From Micromonospora radicis (lineage in GTDB: Bacteria; Actinomycetota; Actinomycetes; Mycobacteriales; Micromonosporaceae), in NCBI RefSeq assembly GCF_003583405.1, contig NZ_QXEC01000020.1, positions 47,057 through 111,056 of the forward strand: a stretch of DNA of 64,000 bases, given 5' to 3'. Position 1 is the first letter of the stretch, and each line of letters starts with the position of its first letter. The position numbers and the translations under genes were made by a program. Positions 24,574 through 32,873 of this stretch are shown piece after piece. The notes below the pieces were generated by a model. That model saw only the letters and a list, made by a program, of their open reading frames with translations. It ran no database searches and was not told where the DNA came from.

Positions 24574-25878
24574 CTACGCATTCCGGCTCACCGGCTCCTT
24601 GACGCCCCGCTCGGCGATCTCCTGCGCGGCTTCGAAGTAGCTCGTCGCGCCCCGGGAACCGGGATCGTAGGTCATCACCGACTGGCCGTAGCTGGGCGCC
24701 TCGGAGACCCGCACGTTACGCGGAATCACCGCCTGAAGCACCTTGTCGCCGAAGTGGTTACGGACGTCCTGCTCGACCGCGTCCGCGAGCCGGGTACGTC
24801 GGTCGTACATGGTGAGCAGGATGGTGGAGACCTCGAGCCGCGGGTTCAGGTGCTGGCGTACCAGGTTGATGTTGTTGATCAGCTGGTTCAACCCTTCGAG
24901 CGCGTAGTACTCGCACTGGATCGGAATGAGCACCTCCTGGGCGGCCACCAATGCGTTGACCGTCAGCAGGCCGAGCGAGGGCGGGCAGTCGATGAAGACG
25001 TAGTCGAAGTGCCCGGGGTAGGCGGTGATGGCGCGGGAGAGCCGCGATTCGCGGGCCACCACGGACACCAGTTCGATCTCGGCACCCGCCAGGTCGATCG
25101 TCGCCGGTACGCACCAGAGGTTGGGGATGCCCTCCACCGCCTGGGCCACGTCCTCAAGCGGGACGCTGTTGATAAGGCAGTCGTACACGTCCGGCACGCC
25201 GGTGTGGTGTGGCACGTTCAGCCCGGTGGAGGCGTTGCCCTGCGGATCGAGGTCGACCACGAGCACCCGGTTGCCGTGCAGGGCGAGTGCCACTGCCAGG
25301 TTCACCGTGGTCGTGGTCTTTCCCACGCCGCCCTTCTGGTTGGCGACGCACATGACCCGGGTCCGTTCCGGCCGAGGCATGCTCACCTCGCCACTGGGAT
25401 TCAGGATCTGCACGGCGCGCATCGCCTCCATAGCCAACGGTGGATCATCCTCTTCGCGCGTCGTCGGGGCTTCCTGTGAAACGTACGCGGCCTCGGCGGC
25501 AACCGGCCCGTAGGGCCCGGCGGGAGCCGCTGGCGTGTCGGCCGCCGGTCGCGGGCCCGGCACCGCGCCGGACGGCGGCTGGTACGACGCCGTAGCCTCG
25601 AACCGCGCCCCGGCGGAGGTGTTCCTCCGGATCGGAATCACCCGGGCGTCGGGACTGGCGTTGCCAGGGCGGCCGGCAAAGTCCGGCGCATCCCGGTTCG
25701 AAGGCTGGTCGCCGGAGGGAGCCCACGGCGCACCCGACGTGGGGGCGTCCTGGCCCGGTTCCGGCGGACTCTGCGCGGCTCCGGAGGGCCGCCAACCGGG
25801 GTAGTCGGTTTCACGTGAAACGGGGTCGCCCGTTGACCCGGTCACGCGCGGATCGTCGTACCTGCCGTCGTCATGCAC
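24574..25878 (-). CDS. parA: chromosome partitioning ATPase ParA
   Basis: Walker-type ATPase that moves ParB-bound origins. The catalytic part begins near residue 172 with the deviant Walker A KGGVGKTT (182-189), followed by VDLDPQGNAST and FIDCPPSLGLLTVNAL. The first 170 residues are a Pro/Ala-rich, likely disordered extension. A parS site lies inside this extension, encoding PVSRET (19-24). The ATG complementing 25876-25878 gives the full extension; internal starts are possible. The gene is first in the parAB operon, reading left. Confidence 0.96.
   Translation of the reverse strand: MHDDGRYDDPRVTGSTGDPVSRETDYPGWRPSGAAQSPPEPGQDAPTSGAPWAPSGDQPSNRDAPDFAGRPGNASPDARVIPIRRNTSAGARFEATASYQPPSGAVPGPRPAADTPAAPAGPYGPVAAEAAYVSQEAPTTREEDDPPLAMEAMRAVQILNPSGEVSMPRPERTRVMCVANQKGGVGKTTTTVNLAVALALHGNRVLVVDLDPQGNASTGLNVPHHTGVPDVYDCLINSVPLEDVAQAVEGIPNLWCVPATIDLAGAEIELVSVVARESRLSRAITAYPGHFDYVFIDCPPSLGLLTVNALVAAQEVLIPIQCEYYALEGLNQLINNINLVRQHLNPRLEVSTILLTMYDRRTRLADAVEQDVRNHFGDKVLQAVIPRNVRVSEAPSYGQSVMTYDPGSRGATSYFEAAQEIAERGVKEPVSRNA
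25808..25821. promoter_or_regulatory. parS site 5, inside parA
   Basis: Perfect GTTTCACGTGAAAC within codons 19-24 of parA, 2.5 kb from the main cluster. Confidence 0.92.
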
Positions 25879-26124
25879 CTGTCATCCCTGCCCGCTCCGG
25901 ATGGTCGGTCCGCACCCGTCAAACCGGGCCACTCACGCTGCACCGCGGAGGTACCGCCCGGCGGGAGCGGCCCGGCCCGGAGGACTTCCCTCGCCGCCCG
26001 CTCCACACTATCGACGCGCGGCCAGCCTACGGCGCCTGGGCGTGGCCGGTCCACGTCGGGTTCGCAACCGGTCGGCCGAATCGGGTGGAACGTCCTCGGA
26101 TCACCGTCGGAACAGCGGGTCCAC

Positions 26125-26946
26125 TCAGCGTCGACGAATCCGGCCGCCCCGGGACTTCTTCGCCGAGCCTTTGGCCGGCACGGCGACGATCCGCTCCCGC
26201 ACGACCTCTACCACGGTGGTCGGTGGCTCCACGATCCCCTCGCCACAGCGGTGCAGCACTGGTTCACCACCACCGAGGCGGTGCACGGCAGCGCCGTGCT
26301 CCACGATCTCGTCGGCGGCCGAGGAACCCTTGAGGGCGAGCAGTCGGCCGCCTGGCGTGGCCAACGGCAGACACCAGGCGGCGAGTCGGTCCAGTGGCGC
26401 CACCGCGCGCGCGGTCACCACGTCACCCCGTACCGGCTCCGGCCAGGTGGCCGCGTCCTCGGCGCGTCCGTGGAACACCCGGACCGAGTCGTGCAGCGCC
26501 AGCTCGTCCACCACCTCGTCGAGGAAGACGGTACGCCGGGCCAGCGGCTCGATCAGTGTCACCCGCAGGTCGGGTCGGGCGATCGCGAGAACCAGGCCGG
26601 GTAGCCCCGCCCCGGACCCGACGTCGAGCACGGTCGCGCCCGACGGGATCAACTCGCCGACGGCCGCGCAGTTGAGCAGATGGCGATCCCAGATCCGAGG
26701 TGCCTCACGAGGGCCGATCAGGCCCCGCACCACGCCGTCGGTGGCCAACAGCTCGGCGTACGCGGCGGCCAGGTCGAGCCGGCCGTCGAAGAGTCGCCGC
26801 GCCGCCTCGGCCAGCTCGGACGGCAACACCGCCACGGCCGGATCCGGTCGGGGCGACTCGGGCGATCCGGGGCGGACAGCCGGCGGCCCGGGCGGCGTAC
26901 CACCCGGGCCCGACGGCACATCACCCCTGATGTCGTCTGTGGTCAC
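26125..26946 (-). CDS. rsmG: 16S rRNA (guanine-527-N7)-methyltransferase RsmG (GidB)
   Basis: SAM-dependent methylation of G527 of 16S rRNA. The methyltransferase core has VLDVGSGAGLPGLVLAIARPDLRVTLIEPLARR and RAVAPLDRLAAWCLPL. The 273 residues exceed the usual 210-220 because of a Pro/Gly-rich N-terminal extension (about 45) and a basic tail KKSRGGRIRRR. GTG 26946 starts 4 bases after the jag stop, so translation is coupled. The order jag-rsmG-parA-parB is the standard actinobacterial one. Confidence 0.94.
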   Translation of the reverse strand: MTTDDIRGDVPSGPGGTPPGPPAVRPGSPESPRPDPAVAVLPSELAEAARRLFDGRLDLAAAYAELLATDGVVRGLIGPREAPRIWDRHLLNCAAVGELIPSGATVLDVGSGAGLPGLVLAIARPDLRVTLIEPLARRTVFLDEVVDELALHDSVRVFHGRAEDAATWPEPVRGDVVTARAVAPLDRLAAWCLPLATPGGRLLALKGSSAADEIVEHGAAVHRLGGGEPVLHRCGEGIVEPPTTVVEVVRERIVAVPAKGSAKKSRGGRIRRR

Positions 26947-26950
26947 CCGC

Positions 26951-27538
26951 TCAGTCCGCGGGGCGGACGACGATCCGCCGGTTGGGCTCGACACCTTCGG
27001 ACTCGCTCTGCACGCCGTCGATCGCGTTGACCACGTCGTGGACGCACTTGCGCTCGAACGCCGACATCGGCTCCAGGCGCACCAACTCGCCGTGCTCCTT
27101 GACCTTCTCGACGGCGTTGCGTGCCACCGCGCCGAGTTCCTTGCGCCGGTTGGCCCGGTAGCCGCCGACGTCGAGCAGCAACCGGCTCGGCGAGCCGGTC
27201 TGCCGGAAGACGGCGAGCCGGGCCAGCTCCTGGAGTGCCTCCAGGGTGGCGCCACGCTGGCCGACCAGGTTCTGCAGCCGACCGCCGACCACCTCGACCA
27301 CCGGACGGCCGCCCGACACCAACTCGTCGATGTCACCGTCGTAGTCGAGGATGTCGAGCAGCCCTTCGACGTAGTCGGCGGCGATCTCGCTCTGCCGGAA
27401 CAGGTCGCTGTCGCCGACGGCCTTGCCCGGTGCCGTTTCGGCGTCCTTCTCCGTCGGCTCACCGTCGACCGGAGCCGCCGTGGTCGGCTCGTCGTCGGCC
27501 AAGGGCTGATCAGCGCGGGGGATGCTGGTGTCGGTCAC
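26951..27538 (-). CDS. jag: Jag/KhpB-type R3H domain RNA-binding protein
   Basis: RNA-binding protein linked to YidC and cell-wall growth. The 195 residues contain an acidic N-terminal region, a KH-like domain (DIDELVSGGRPVVEVVGGRLQNLVGQRGATLEALQEL) and a C-terminal R3H domain (LEPMSAFERKCVHDVVNAIDGVQSES). There is no Jag_N domain, as in other actinobacteria. GTG 27538 has CGGAGATGA just upstream; the longer frame to 27727 is low-complexity. It lies between yidC and rsmG. Confidence 0.9.
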   Translation of the reverse strand: MTDTSIPRADQPLADDEPTTAAPVDGEPTEKDAETAPGKAVGDSDLFRQSEIAADYVEGLLDILDYDGDIDELVSGGRPVVEVVGGRLQNLVGQRGATLEALQELARLAVFRQTGSPSRLLLDVGGYRANRRKELGAVARNAVEKVKEHGELVRLEPMSAFERKCVHDVVNAIDGVQSESEGVEPNRRIVVRPAD

Positions 27539-27754
27539 GGTGTCATCTCCGTACTCACTCGGCCGGACCTGGGTCCGTTGGTTTCCCGCGGCCGGCGGGA
27601 CGTCGCCGGTGCCCGCGGGCACGTCTGTATGGGCAGTCTCGCCCGTTCGCCGCGGCGCGCGCGGCGCTTCGCGCTTACGGCGCGCCTGATGAAGCGGCGG
27701 CAGCTCGCTCGCGCAACGGGCCGCCACCGGTTTCCCGATGGCGGCCCGGACGAT

Positions 27755-28744
27755 TCAGCCCTGCCGCTTGGCGGGGCGGCCCTTCTTCGGGTTGGCCGGC
27801 TTGGCACCCGGCTTCGGGCCGGCGATCTTCGGCGCGGCCGGCTTGGCCGGCTCCGCCGCGGGCTTGGCCCGGCCGAAAAGGCCGCTGGTCTTCGCGGGCT
27901 GCGCGCCGTTGCGCCCGGTCGTGGCCGGCTTGTTGGTAGCCGTCACCGGCGGGGGGAACTTACGCAGCACCCACTGCTGCTGGCCGAGGGTGAAGAGGTT
28001 GTTGGTGACCCAGTAGATGATCACACCAATCGGGAAGATCGCACCCGAGACCAGCAACGACAGCGGAATGCCGTACAGCATCAGGCGCTGGATCATTCGC
28101 TGCTGCGGGTCCTCCGCCCAACCGGTCTTGAGGATCATCTGGCGGCTGGTGAGGTAGGTGGTGCCCATCATCACCAGCACCAGGACGCCCGCCATGATCT
28201 TGACGACGGTGCCGTTCGCACCCAGCTGCGCCAACTCCGCCGCCGTCGAGCCGAACTTGCTGGCGATCGGGGCGGTGAAGAGAGTGGCGTCGGAGGCGCT
28301 GTTGAACTGGTCGACCGTCCAGCCGTAGATGTCCTTGTTGGTCTTCGCCGGGTCCGGGTTGAGGCGCCGCAGCACGTGGAAGAGACCGAGGAAGACCGGG
28401 ATCTGGAGGAACATCGGAAGGCAGCCCATCAGCGGGTTGGCCTTTTCCTTCCGGTATAGCTCCATCATCTCCTTCTGGAGCGTCTCCCGGTCACCCTTGT
28501 GCTTCTCCTGCAGCGCCTTCACCTGAGGCTGCAGGGCCTGCATCGCCCGCTGCGACTTGATCTGCTTGACGAAGACCGGGAAGAGGATCACCCGTACGGT
28601 GACCACGAGGAAGATGATGGCCAGGATCCAGGACCAGTTGGTGCCAAGGACCGCGGCCTCCGGAACACCGATGGCGTCCCAGGCCGAATGCCAGGCCAGC
28701 AGGATCCACGAGATCGCGTAGTAGATCCAGTCGAGACTCAACAC
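27755..28744 (-). CDS. yidC: membrane protein insertase YidC
   Basis: Inserts and folds membrane proteins with or without SecYEG. The 329 residues show the Oxa1/YidC core: LAIIFLVVTVRVILFPVFVKQIKSQ with the hydrophilic-groove Arg, a cytoplasmic hairpin (EKHKGDRETLQKEM), NPLMGCLPMFLQIPVFLGLF and three further segments. The tail from about 275 is Lys/Pro/Ala-rich (KPATTGRNGAQPAK), likely ribosome-contacting. The GTG start overlaps the yidD stop by 7 bases. Confidence 0.95.
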   Translation of the reverse strand: MLSLDWIYYAISWILLAWHSAWDAIGVPEAAVLGTNWSWILAIIFLVVTVRVILFPVFVKQIKSQRAMQALQPQVKALQEKHKGDRETLQKEMMELYRKEKANPLMGCLPMFLQIPVFLGLFHVLRRLNPDPAKTNKDIYGWTVDQFNSASDATLFTAPIASKFGSTAAELAQLGANGTVVKIMAGVLVLVMMGTTYLTSRQMILKTGWAEDPQQRMIQRLMLYGIPLSLLVSGAIFPIGVIIYWVTNNLFTLGQQQWVLRKFPPPVTATNKPATTGRNGAQPAKTSGLFGRAKPAAEPAKPAAPKIAGPKPGAKPANPKKGRPAKRQG

Positions 28745-29031
28745 TCAGCTCCAGTCACGTCGGCAGATCGGCGGCCGCCCGGCTCCGGCACCGGGTCGTA
28801 TCCACCAGGATTGAATGGATGGCAGCGCGACAGTCGCCGGACCGTCAGACCGGCGCCCCGTAGCGCACCGTGCCGGGTCACCGCCTCCAGGGCGTAGGCA
28901 CTGCACGACGGGTAGAACCGACAGCGGGCCGGCAGTGCCGGACTTATCCACCGACGGTACGCGATGATCGGCAGGGTCAACATCCGGGCACCGCCGGTAG
29001 CGGGGCGTGCCGGGGTCGGCTCGACGTTCAC
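28738..29031 (-). CDS. yidD: membrane protein insertion efficiency factor YidD
   Basis: A 97-residue small cytoplasmic-face protein with the family signature RFYPSCSAYALEAVTRHGALRG and RCHPFNPGGYDPVP, including the conserved Cys. The GTG start overlaps the rnpA stop (GTGA) and its stop overlaps yidC, so rnpA-yidD-yidC are translationally coupled. Confidence 0.94.
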   Translation of the reverse strand: MNVEPTPARPATGGARMLTLPIIAYRRWISPALPARCRFYPSCSAYALEAVTRHGALRGAGLTVRRLSRCHPFNPGGYDPVPEPGGRRSADVTGAEC

Positions 29032-29441
29032 CGTCGCCGCCCTCGGCCGGCCCGAGCGGCGCCGACCGCAGCTTCCAGATCGGCACCGAGCCGCTGGTAG
29101 GTGGCGTCGGCCGCGGCCGGCAGGGCGCGTACCACAAGGGTGCTTCCCGCCGGGAGGGTGTCGAGCCGCTCCCGGGCCAGGTGCCGCAACCGGCGACGGA
29201 CCCTGTTTCGGACCACGGCGGGCCCGACGGCCTTGGAAACCACGAAACCGGCGCGGGAGACCGGCGCGGAATCCTGCTCCGCGTCGCCCCGCGCCGGTTT
29301 CGGCGTCATGTCCGGTGTCACTTCGGCTGTGCCCGGCAGCGTCAGGTGGACGACCACCGCGCCGCGACCGGCCCTGCGGCCACCGCGAACCGCTGCGGCG
29401 AAGTCGCTACTGCGCCGCAGTCGCTGCGCGGCTGCCAGCAC
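29028..29441 (-). CDS. rnpA: ribonuclease P protein component
   Basis: Protein cofactor of RNase P, which matures tRNA 5' ends. The 137 residues contain the signature VVSKAVGPAVVRNRVRRRLRH (RNR motif). A roughly 28-residue hydrophilic insert (about 36-64, with VTPDMTPKPARGDAEQD) separates the first strand from the core and lengthens the protein beyond the usual 110-120. It is downstream of rpmH and overlaps yidD. Confidence 0.93.
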   Translation of the reverse strand: MLAAAQRLRRSSDFAAAVRGGRRAGRGAVVVHLTLPGTAEVTPDMTPKPARGDAEQDSAPVSRAGFVVSKAVGPAVVRNRVRRRLRHLARERLDTLPAGSTLVVRALPAAADATYQRLGADLEAAVGAARAGRGRRR

Positions 29442-29475
29442 GACTGCCAGTCTCCGGGAGCGGACCCGGTCGGCC

Positions 29476-29613
29476 TCAGGCCGACAGGCGGGTACGGCCC
29501 TTGGCGCGACGGGTCGAGATGATGGCGCGACCGGCCCGGGTGCGCATGCGCAGCCGGAAGCCGTGGGTCTTCGCGCGCCGGCGGTTGTTCGGCTGGTAGG
29601 TGCGCTTGCTCAC
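29476..29613 (-). CDS. rpmH: 50S ribosomal protein L34
   Basis: A 45-residue ribosomal protein with the canonical sequence KRTYQPNNRRRAKTHGFR and ending in a basic, Arg-rich tail. The GTG at 29613 has GGAGAG 8 bases upstream. It is the first gene of the leftward rpmH-rnpA-yidD-yidC-jag-rsmG series. Confidence 0.97.
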   Translation of the reverse strand: MSKRTYQPNNRRRAKTHGFRLRMRTRAGRAIISTRRAKGRTRLSA

Positions 29614-29727
29614 GTCAGGCTCTCCGTTGTCGGACGGCCCCGGTCGAGGGACGCCGGGGTCGTGGTGGTCCAGGCCGCCGCTGTGGTGGCCCCGATCGGT
29701 GCTGCCCGGGCGACGCAAGGCCACCCG

Positions 29728-29775
29728 CACTCCGCATGGCCTCCCGCACTCCGCGATATGGCCCCCACACTCCGC
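29728..29775. repeat. three CACTCCGC direct repeats upstream of rpmH
   Basis: Copies at 29728, 29747 and 29768 (19 and 21 bp apart), embedded in CCCGCACTCCGC-like context. The near-helical periodicity suggests protein binding, but a degenerate duplication is equally possible. Confidence 0.5.
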
Positions 29776-30167
29776 GATTGCTCGACGTTGCGGGAGTAAT
29801 CGCGGGCAGCAGGCAACCATCACCCTAGCAGAGGGCGTGAGAGCAGCCCCTCCAGCGTAGGCCGGGGTGCAATCACCGTCAAACCGACCTACTCACCCGC
29901 TCACCTGGGACGAAGCGCGACCGAAGCGGTGGTTTTCGCTGATACCGACAAGGGGGCGGGCGCGTCGCCGGTTGAAGCCGCGGCGACAACGCTGTTACCG
30001 TGCCCGATTGCGGTCAGCGTCTCCAGCTCGGGATGTCGCCGACAGGGCAAGACCGGAGACGGTAGTAAATCGTTCGGCACGGTGAACCCCGCTTCAGCAC
30101 CCGGCCACGGCAGGGGGCAGGTCCGACCCGCGCCCGGTGGGCGGCCACAATCGGTCGGTACACAGGC

Positions 30168-30176
30168 TGTGGATAA
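30168..30176 (-). promoter_or_regulatory. DnaA box in the dnaA leader
   Basis: Perfect TTATCCACA on the minus strand, 111 bp before the dnaA GTG. Likely autoregulation of dnaA. Confidence 0.7.
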
Positions 30177-30286
30177 CTTGTGGAGAACGGCCGTGTGGGT
30201 GCAGGGTCACACCCGCTCGGTACCGGGTCTTCGGATGGCCGAGAGACGGCGGCGTCCGGGAGCAGAGGCGAGGGGGTGGCACGACG

Positions 30287-32107
30287 GTGGCCGGTACGAC
30301 CGACCTTGCCGCGGTGTGGACGGCGACCACGGACGAACTCGCGGACGAGATCATCTCCGCGCAGCAGCGGGCTTACCTACGGCTGACCCGCCTGCGCGCC
30401 ATCGTCGAGGACACCGTCCTGCTGTCCGTGCCGGACGCGTTCACCCGGGATGTGATCGAGTCGCGGTTGCGGCCGGCCATCACCGAGGCCCTCTCGCGTC
30501 GACTGGGGCGACCGATCCAGGTCGCGGTGACCGTGCGCGTCGCCGAGGAGGCCCGGGCCGAGGGCACGGTCTATCGCAGCGCACCGGAGGGCGGCCTCGC
30601 CGACCCCGTCGGCTTCGACGCCCCCGGCGTCGCCGACCAGGACCCCGCTGACGGCCGGCAGCAGCTCCCGCTCATACCCGAGCAACTGCACCCCGACCGC
30701 TTCGACCGTTCCGCACCGGAGACTCCACCGTCCGACGACGGGTCGCGCACCGGCCCGGGCGGATCGGACGGCCAGGACACCCTCTTCGGCACCGCGTTCG
30801 TCGAGACACCCCGCCAGCCCCACCGGCCGACCGAGGGCAACCGGCGCCCACCGGAGCGGCTCGGCTTCACCGAGCGGGTCACCCGCCTGGATCCGCCCGC
30901 CACCAGCCCGCGTGGCTTCGGCGCCCGGTACGGCGAGGACGCCGGGGTCTCGCCCCGCGACCAGCACGTGATCCGCGCCCTGCCCGCAGACGGTGGCACC
31001 GACAGCGGACCCGGCCGAGGTGGGGTCGATCACCGTCCCCGCGACGACCGGCGACTGCCCACCGGCGCGGACAGCGGTGGTAACCGGCTCAACCCCAAGT
31101 ACATGTTCGAGACGTTCGTCATCGGCTCGTCGAACCGCTTCGCGCACGCGGCCAGCGTGGCGGTGGCCGAGTCGCCGGCGAAGGCGTACAACCCGCTGTT
31201 CATCTACGGCAGTTCCGGCTTGGGCAAGACCCACCTGCTGCACGCGATCGGCCACTACGCCACCACGCTGGGCAACGCCCGCTCGGTCCGGTACGTCTCG
31301 ACCGAGGAGTTCACCAACGACTTCATCAACTCCCTGCGCGACGACAAGACCAGCGCGTTCCAGCGCCGCTACCGCGACGTCGACATCCTGTTGATCGACG
31401 ACATCCAGTTCTTGGAGAACCGCGAGCGGACCCAGGAGGAGTTCTTCCACACCTTCAACACGCTGCACAACGCCAACAAGCAGATCGTGATCACCTCCGA
31501 CCGCTCGCCCAAGCAGCTGGCGACGCTGGAGGACCGGTTACGGACCCGGTTCGAGTGGGGCCTGCTGGCCGACATCCAGCCGCCGGACCTGGAGACCCGG
31601 ATCGCGATCCTGCAGAAGAAGGCAGCGCAGGAGCGGCTGTACGCCCCGCCGGACGTGCTGGAGTTCATCGCCTCCCGAGTGTCGAACTCGATCCGGGAAC
31701 TGGAGGGGGCGCTGATCCGGGTCACCGCGTTCGCCAGCCTGACCCGGTCGAACGTCGAGCTCTCGCTGGCCGAGGAGGTGCTGCGGGACTTCATCCCCGA
31801 CGGCGCCGGTCCGGAGATCACCGCCGATCAGATCATGGTCTCCACCGCCGACTACTTCGGAGTCAGCCTGGAGGACCTGCGCGGTCACTCCCGGTCCCGG
31901 GTGCTGGTCAACGCCCGTCAGGTGGCCATGTACCTGTGTCGTGAGCTGACCGACCTGTCGCTGCCCCGGATCGGGCAGGCGTTCGGCGGCCGCGACCACA
32001 CCACCGTCATGCACGCCGACCGCAAGATCCGTCAGCAGATGGCCGAACGACGCTCGCTCTACAACCAGATCGCCGAGCTGACCAACCGGATCAAGCAGAA
32101 CACCTGA
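30287..32107 (+). CDS. dnaA: chromosomal replication initiator DnaA
   Basis: AAA+ initiator that binds DnaA boxes in oriC and melts the origin. The 606 residues comprise domain I (1-85), a long acidic/Pro-rich domain II (about 90-265, typical of actinobacteria), an AAA+ domain with Walker A GSSGLGKT (308-315) and Walker B LLIDDIQF, sensor DRSPKQLATLEDRLRTRF, and domain IV with the signature MYLCRELTDLSLPRIGQAFGGRDHTT. The GTG start at 30287 is preceded by GAGGGGG. A terminator follows at 32127. Confidence 0.98.
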   Translation: MAGTTDLAAVWTATTDELADEIISAQQRAYLRLTRLRAIVEDTVLLSVPDAFTRDVIESRLRPAITEALSRRLGRPIQVAVTVRVAEEARAEGTVYRSAPEGGLADPVGFDAPGVADQDPADGRQQLPLIPEQLHPDRFDRSAPETPPSDDGSRTGPGGSDGQDTLFGTAFVETPRQPHRPTEGNRRPPERLGFTERVTRLDPPATSPRGFGARYGEDAGVSPRDQHVIRALPADGGTDSGPGRGGVDHRPRDDRRLPTGADSGGNRLNPKYMFETFVIGSSNRFAHAASVAVAESPAKAYNPLFIYGSSGLGKTHLLHAIGHYATTLGNARSVRYVSTEEFTNDFINSLRDDKTSAFQRRYRDVDILLIDDIQFLENRERTQEEFFHTFNTLHNANKQIVITSDRSPKQLATLEDRLRTRFEWGLLADIQPPDLETRIAILQKKAAQERLYAPPDVLEFIASRVSNSIRELEGALIRVTAFASLTRSNVELSLAEEVLRDFIPDGAGPEITADQIMVSTADYFGVSLEDLRGHSRSRVLVNARQVAMYLCRELTDLSLPRIGQAFGGRDHTTVMHADRKIRQQMAERRSLYNQIAELTNRIKQNT

Positions 32108-32126
32108 GGCGTACGTCGTCCGACCG

Positions 32127-32157
32127 GCCCGGCTGGGGTGCTCCCGGCCGGGCTTTC
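32127..32157 (+). terminator. dnaA terminator
   Basis: GCCCGGC, then GGG...CCC, and GCCGGGC form a stem followed by TTTC, 20 bp after the dnaA stop. Confidence 0.7.
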
Positions 32158-32224
32158 TGGTGTCCGTGGGGTTGACCCTCGACGAGGTATAGGCCACACC
32201 ATGAGGGCGTGACCACATCGGCTC

Positions 32225-32720
32225 CCACTCGTTGTCCACAACTCGTTGTCCACCGCCGGTGGACAACCACGAAGCGTTCCCATCCAGTTACCCACAGGCT
32301 GTGGAAAAACCCTGGGGACAACCCTGTGGACGCCTGGGGACGGCTGGGGACAACCGGCCGTGTTGTCCACCGAAGACGCCGCACCTGTGGGGAGGCTGTT
32401 GAAGGTTCTGGGGAAAACCGACGGGAAGGCCGTCCGGTCTGTCCACAGGGCTGGGGAGAAAGTCGGTGGATTACCGGTGGACAACCGGTGGACAGCGGTG
32501 GACAACCGAGGGGGTACGACTGCCCTGTGGACCGACAGGGCAGTTGTACCCCCGGTTCTCCACAGCCAACCCACCGGTGGATAACCACTCTGACCTGCGC
32601 CGATGCGAGTTCTCCACAGTTTGCACAGGTGCGATGAAGACGATGGGTTATCTCTTCTAAAAGAACGAAAACCAATCATCACCGTTGGACTTCCTGTGGA
32701 TCGGCCGATCGCTGCCGGAG
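32225..32720. other. oriC: oriC, chromosomal replication origin
   Basis: The dnaA-dnaN gap holds about fifteen DnaA boxes within one mismatch of TTGTCCACA/TTATCCACA. These include 32232 (perfect), 32246, 32258, 32288, 32300, 32313, 32345, 32363, 32439, 32476, 32497, 32556, 32576 and 32610, on both strands. The common local variant is GGTGGACAA/TTGTCCACC. An AT-rich stretch (32645-32682, with TTCTAAAAGAACGAAAACC) to the right is the likely unwinding element. A long hairpin lies at 32510-32553. Confidence 0.95.
32510..32553. repeat. 19-bp-arm inverted repeat inside oriC
   Basis: Arms GGGGGTACGACTGCCCTGT and ACAGGGCAGTTGTACCCCC pair with one mismatch around a 6-base loop, between clusters of DnaA boxes. 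It does not coincide with a DnaA box itself. Confidence 0.8.
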
Positions 32721-32873
32721 AGACTCGTCAGCATCGACACGATCCACGGGGTCGGGCGCACAGCCGATACCCTCGCGCCCTAAGGTGCGAGGGGTACCCG
32801 CACGCCAGGTGGGTCGGTGGGCAGCGGCCGGCATGAGAGAGTTGACGACGTCGACGTCGACGCGGAGGCATTG

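Larger units (their letters stand above)
29614..30286. other. rpmH-dnaA intergenic region
   Basis: About 670 bp with the divergent promoters of rpmH and dnaA and no credible gene. It contains three CACTCCGC direct repeats, an inverted repeat CCGCGATT...AATCGCGG (29772-29805) and one DnaA box close to the dnaA start. Confidence 0.7.

Noticed and set aside
25477..25490. Additional parS (GCTTCCTGTGAAAC-like)
   Set aside because: Several mismatches, including the central CACGTG core.
28945..28953. DnaA box TTATCCACC in yidD
   Set aside because: A single one-mismatch box inside coding sequence, expected by chance.
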